Source: Stromatinia cepivora
Taxonomy: Eukaryota; Ascomycota; Leotiomycetes; Helotiales; Sclerotiniaceae
Reading direction: 5' to 3'
Assembly: GCA_014898415.1 (NCBI GenBank)
Contig: RCTD01000004.1
Location: forward strand, 1,611,001-1,675,000
DNA length: 64,000 nt
Shown: in pieces, positions 60,344 to 64,000 of the stretch
How positions within the stretch are numbered: position 1 is the first letter of the stretch
Layout of the letters: every line of letters starts with the position of its first letter
Position numbers and translations under genes: made by a program
Notes under the pieces: generated by a model
Databases searched by the model: none
Told to the model about the DNA's origin: nothing
Seen by the model: the letters and a program-made list of their open reading frames with translations, nothing else

Positions 60344-61410
60344 GACAATTTATGAATAGTTTGAGAGAGCGATAAATGGCTCTCCACTAGAATACGGGAC
60401 AAATTGCGCTGCAAGTGGTGCCATGTTTTGTTGGACTACCGGGGTCTGATTTGTGGGAGAGAAAAGGTCTAAAATGAGGCCATCTTGGAAGACTTGGCCC
60501 GTTCTCTCCATCTCGGTCGAAAAATAGCTTTTGATACTATCCACTGTGCCCAAGACGTTGAACGTATCTCCGAAGATTGAAACCGTTCCGGCCTCATTTT
60601 GGACTAAAGTTGTTTCGGGGGGGTGATAATATCAACGGGAAGGACGCATCTAAACTCATTGTCTGAAGGAAAATTATAGCGAACATAGCAACCACAACAA
60701 TACATGATGTAGAACACGAATTGTAGTCTGGTGGGTGGATCTTTTCATGGGGGCAGAAGTTGATAAGCCTCTGGGGTTCATGAAGATCTACATCGTGTTT
60801 ATATACTAATGACTTCTGCACAGTTCCTCGACAATTGTACTCCACAATAGCAGAGAAGTCGTCCCATTTTCGCACATAGTTCTCTTCCTCAGGTTGCCCT
60901 GTACACAGAGAAATCATTTTACCGTCTTCCTGTTCTCCCGACACAGGATCTGAGAGAGGACATGGGAGTTGATTACTTTTGACGACTCGAAACATAACTG
61001 CAAGACATTATGAGATAATTCTGAAATAAGAACGGTAAAACTCGGCTCTAGGACCAATCGTCAGTGAAGATTTCAAGTTATGAACCTGGATGGTCAAGAT
61101 TTGCTTCAATAATGATCATATCCATCTGGTGTTTTAAGAAATTAATCGGCGAATGTCAAAGCTGTAGTTGTATGGTAAGAATAACATGAGTTCACACAAG
61201 ATCCAATCTTCATATAAAAAATAAACTTTTCACTGAAAAGTAGATATCCGAACCTCCTTCAACCTTTAGATCGATATCACCTGTTTCTGATTCACATTGT
61301 GGCGCACGTACTAAACAATAGCTGATGGAGCACAACGAAAAATCACCAGGGATTATTATTGGATAATGTTCATCCAATCTATTACGTGCTTGAACTTTGT
61401 TATCCCTCAT
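60344..61410 (-). pseudogene. Hypothetical membrane protein, probably broken
   Basis: Minus-strand pieces: 61210-61410 (starting MRDNKVQARNRLDEHYPIII), then, after a likely 3' splice site near 60998, a long frame down to about 60615 with a hydrophobic helix (SCIVVVAMFAIIFLQTM), then a continuation (VSIFGDTFNVLGTVDSIKSY ... ALSNYS) to about 60350. The last two are in frames differing by one base across a run of seven C on the minus strand near 60617-60623. This could be a real frameshift, a sequencing error or an unseen intron. No domain recognised; one membrane span and an extracellular-like C-terminal part. Confidence 0.3.
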
Positions 61411-61604
61411 GATCCCTCTACGCTTACGGGCCCTCCAGCATCTGCCTGAAACTGTACTGTTTAGACATACAATTTTTTATTTACTTTCAGTTTGAATCTC
61501 CTTCATCATTCTTATGTCTTTTGTTGAAGACATTGCGTTTTTTAACATATTGGCTTCTTACCGAATTTGGTTTCGATAAATCAGTTAGGTTACATGGGTC
61601 TAGA

Positions 61605-63885
61605 ATGAAGACGATGCAGGACTTCGACATGGATGATACCAAGGGAGAGGGAAATAGAAGTCTTCTCCCCAAAAGTATTAGACGAGTTAAGAATGTAAGG
61701 GTCACTAGAGGTTATTCTACCTGGCCGGGCCTTACCGTTGCTACTCTTTTATTCGTTTGGTGGACATGGTCTGTCATATCAGGTTCAGTTGGATCTAGGA
61801 AAGCAACTCTTGATACGAATGAGGACAAGTATTATGACTTTGATGAGGTTGGAATTTGCTCTTTTTGCTGAGTGAATATGGGTTGGTTGACGTATTTTAT
61901 AGATAATACCAAGTGAAAAACTCAACTGGTATCCATGCTTTGACGTCCCCGGTTCGTCTTTTAAATGTGCAAGGCTCACAGTTCCGATGGACTATCATCG
62001 ACCGCTAAATGAATCTGATGATAGTCCAAAAGTACATATTGCATTGATTCTGATACCCGGTAATCACACGGGACATAGGCAGTTCTCCAAATCACCGTTA
62101 CTATTGAATCCCGGTGGACCCGGAGGTTCTGGTACACTTTTCGGTTTGGTAGCCGGACGATCAATTCAGAGCATTGTTGGAGAAGATCAAGATGTAATTG
62201 GATTTGATCCTCGAGGTGTTGGAGCAACGACACCACGAGCTGACTGTTTCTCGTATGGTGGGACATATGATGGAGCAGGAGATGACCAGGCACGAGGAGA
62301 TTACCACCGAACGCTTTTCACCGCCACAGGGCAAGGGATTGGTCTGGCTAATTCAAGTTCAACAGCATTACGGCATCTTGATGCACGTGCAAAAACTATA
62401 GGGAAATTGTGTGTGGAAAAGGATTCTCTGAGTGGAAATAGCAGCATTTTTCGACATGTGGGAACACCAAGTGTTGCAAGGGATATGATTAGCATTATAG
62501 ATGCGTGGGACGAGTGGACATCGAATATAGAAGAATCATTAGACTTTGATCCTATCGATTTTGATCCTTCTGATAAGAAAGAGTCCAATGATGAAGCCGA
62601 GGAAGCAGGTCTAGAAACCAAGAGTAAGTTGCTGTATTGGGGCTTCAGCTATGGGGTAAGTGCCTTCGGTCTTGGAGTGATAAATCGCTGATTTTTCCAG
62701 ACACTTCTTGGATCTACTTTCGCAGCTATGTTTCCAGATAGAGTAGGTCGGCTTGTCCTGGATGGAGTTGTTGATGCCGATCGTTATGTTGCTCCTATTT
62801 GGTTAGAGAGTCAACGCGATGCAGATAAAGTGTGGTCATCGTTCTTTAAATACTGCCAAGAGGCGAAGTCTGCGTGTCAATTCTACAGAGCCAATGACGA
62901 GATAGCCGATATCGAAGAGAGGTTCAAGTCTGTTATAAAGACTCTGAAAGAGAACCCAATATCTCTTGTTCTGAAGGATACCCTAACACCTTTACTAATG
63001 ACCTATTCGGATGTCAAATTGATAATTTTCGGGGCGCTATACGCCCCGATACAGGGGTTTCCATCTGTGGCTCAATTGCTTGACAATCTGGAACGTAACA
63101 TCGGTGATTGGTTCGAGCTCACTCCAACCCCGCCGTCATACGATCTCAAACCTGTCTGCGAACATGCTCAGCCACGGTGGAGTTATCCTAACGACGCACA
63201 AAAAGCCATTCTTTGCAGTGACAAGAAGTACCCAGTAAGCATATCATAGTACATATTCCTTTCGACATTCTAACAAGTACCATAGCTTAATCACACATTC
63301 TCCGAAATTGAGAGCATGTTTAAAGACCTAGAAGCGCAGTCGACATTTGCGGATGCATGGATGTCATTCATGATCCAGTGTTCTGGATATAACATCAAAA
63401 GTATCGATCCCCCTATGCAATGGGATGACCATCCAGCACATAGGCAAAAGCCAATTAAGACTGCATTCCCGTTGCTCTATATTAGCAATAGTGCAGACCC
63501 CGTTACACCACTAATCGCAGGTGTGAAGATGGCCGCAAAGTTCGTGGACGCAGGGTTCGTCGAGCAAGAATCCGAAGGACATTGCTCTATAGCTGCGAAA
63601 TCTAGATGTACGATCGAGAAAATCAGGGCATACTTCCGCGAAGGGAAAGTCCCCGACCCTCCCAAACTACGAGGGAAAGGAACGGATCTTGTTGACGGGG
63701 AGTGGGAAAAATGTCCGGCTGATGAATGGCCATGGCTTGAATATCGACCAGGTGCACAGGTAGCAAACGAGATAGATGCTGCAGAATTAGGGCGGTTAGA
63801 GGCATGGGGCGGCATCCGTGATGCTCTTGCGCAGATTGATATTTGGGGCGCGAGGGGATTCAAGAAATTTGAGATTGCATTATGA
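61605..63885 (+). CDS. Membrane-anchored TAP-like serine peptidase (alpha/beta hydrolase, S33)
   Basis: Exons 61605-61847, 61903-62655, 62701-63234 and 63286-63885 (introns 55, 45, 51 bp) give 709 residues. A basic N-terminus is followed by one hydrophobic anchor (PGLTVATLLFVWWTWSVISG, 41-60), then the catalytic domain: oxyanion motif LLLNPGGPGGSG (about 150), FDPRGVG, nucleophile elbow GFSYG with Ser near 330, Asp near 582 in SNSADPVTP and His near 609 in EGHCS. The last part matches the TAP-like C-terminal domain of tripeptidyl/prolyl aminopeptidases. An acidic insertion (DFDPIDFDPSDKKESNDEAEE) precedes the elbow. Likely an exopeptidase facing the secretory lumen or cell exterior. An in-frame upstream Met at 61521 is also possible. 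Confidence 0.88.
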
Positions 63886-64000
63886 TTTAGCGTAGATTGA
63901 TATATATTTGCTTAAGCAGGAGTTTGCTGGGACATACACCGTTGAACATTCAAACTTTCTTCTGCTCGATAGCGCTTGATGAACGGGGCAAACAAACATG
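63886..64000. other. 3' flank at window end
   Basis: 115 bp after the peptidase stop codon; no feature seen. Confidence 0.5.

Overview
The window looks like nuclear DNA of a filamentous ascomycete. Short introns (about 40-120 bp, GTRNGT donors, CTRAY branch sites, YAG acceptors), RIP-like transition damage in repeats, and proteins such as an Mkk-type MAP kinase kinase with the filamentous-fungal activation loop, a GT90 Golgi enzyme and an F-box relic of a kind common in Helotiales/Sclerotiniaceae all point this way. A Botrytis/Sclerotinia-like fungus is my best guess (inference; no database was searched).

Bases 1 to about 15.2 kb are an AT-rich transposon graveyard that can be unpicked. An outer Ty1/copia-like element (1-1421 and 11767-15159) was split by a second copy of the same family (1422-11766, target duplication TATAT). 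That copy was in turn hit by a 2.3-kb non-coding LTR element (9065-11383, target duplication ATTTA). The copies differ almost only by C/T and G/A changes, as expected of RIP. Next come an AT-rich stretch, a 778-bp foldback MITE flanked by TA (16458-17235), two gene relics (F-box-like, 17682-18521; an unidentified C-terminus, 18755-18924) and another AT-rich block ending near 19.3 kb.

From 20.7 kb the window is gene-bearing euchromatin: an SRA-YDG domain protein at the border; PUS7 tRNA pseudouridine synthase; cysteine dioxygenase; a parvulin; the divergent ribosomal protein pair RPS12/RPS22; a GT90 glycosyltransferase; a divergent pair of proteins resembling alpha-helical pore-forming toxins (36803-38478 minus, 39571-42291 plus); a LaeA-like methyltransferase; the cell-wall-integrity MAPKK; the DEAD-box helicase DBP8; an alpha/beta hydrolase; a small-molecule-type methyltransferase; and a membrane-anchored TAP-like serine peptidase at the right end. 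Several intergenic spaces carry micro- and minisatellites.

Most genes are housekeeping (tRNA modification, ribosome, rRNA processing, sulfur amino acid catabolism, signalling). The accessory-looking part is 36.8-45.2 kb: two divergent pore-former-like genes sharing a 1.1-kb intergenic space, followed by a LaeA-like methyltransferase. Both pore-former-like genes have spots where the reading frame cannot be joined cleanly with standard splice sites, so they may be decaying or have unusual splicing. Exon boundaries throughout are from reading splice motifs and frame continuity, not from transcripts.
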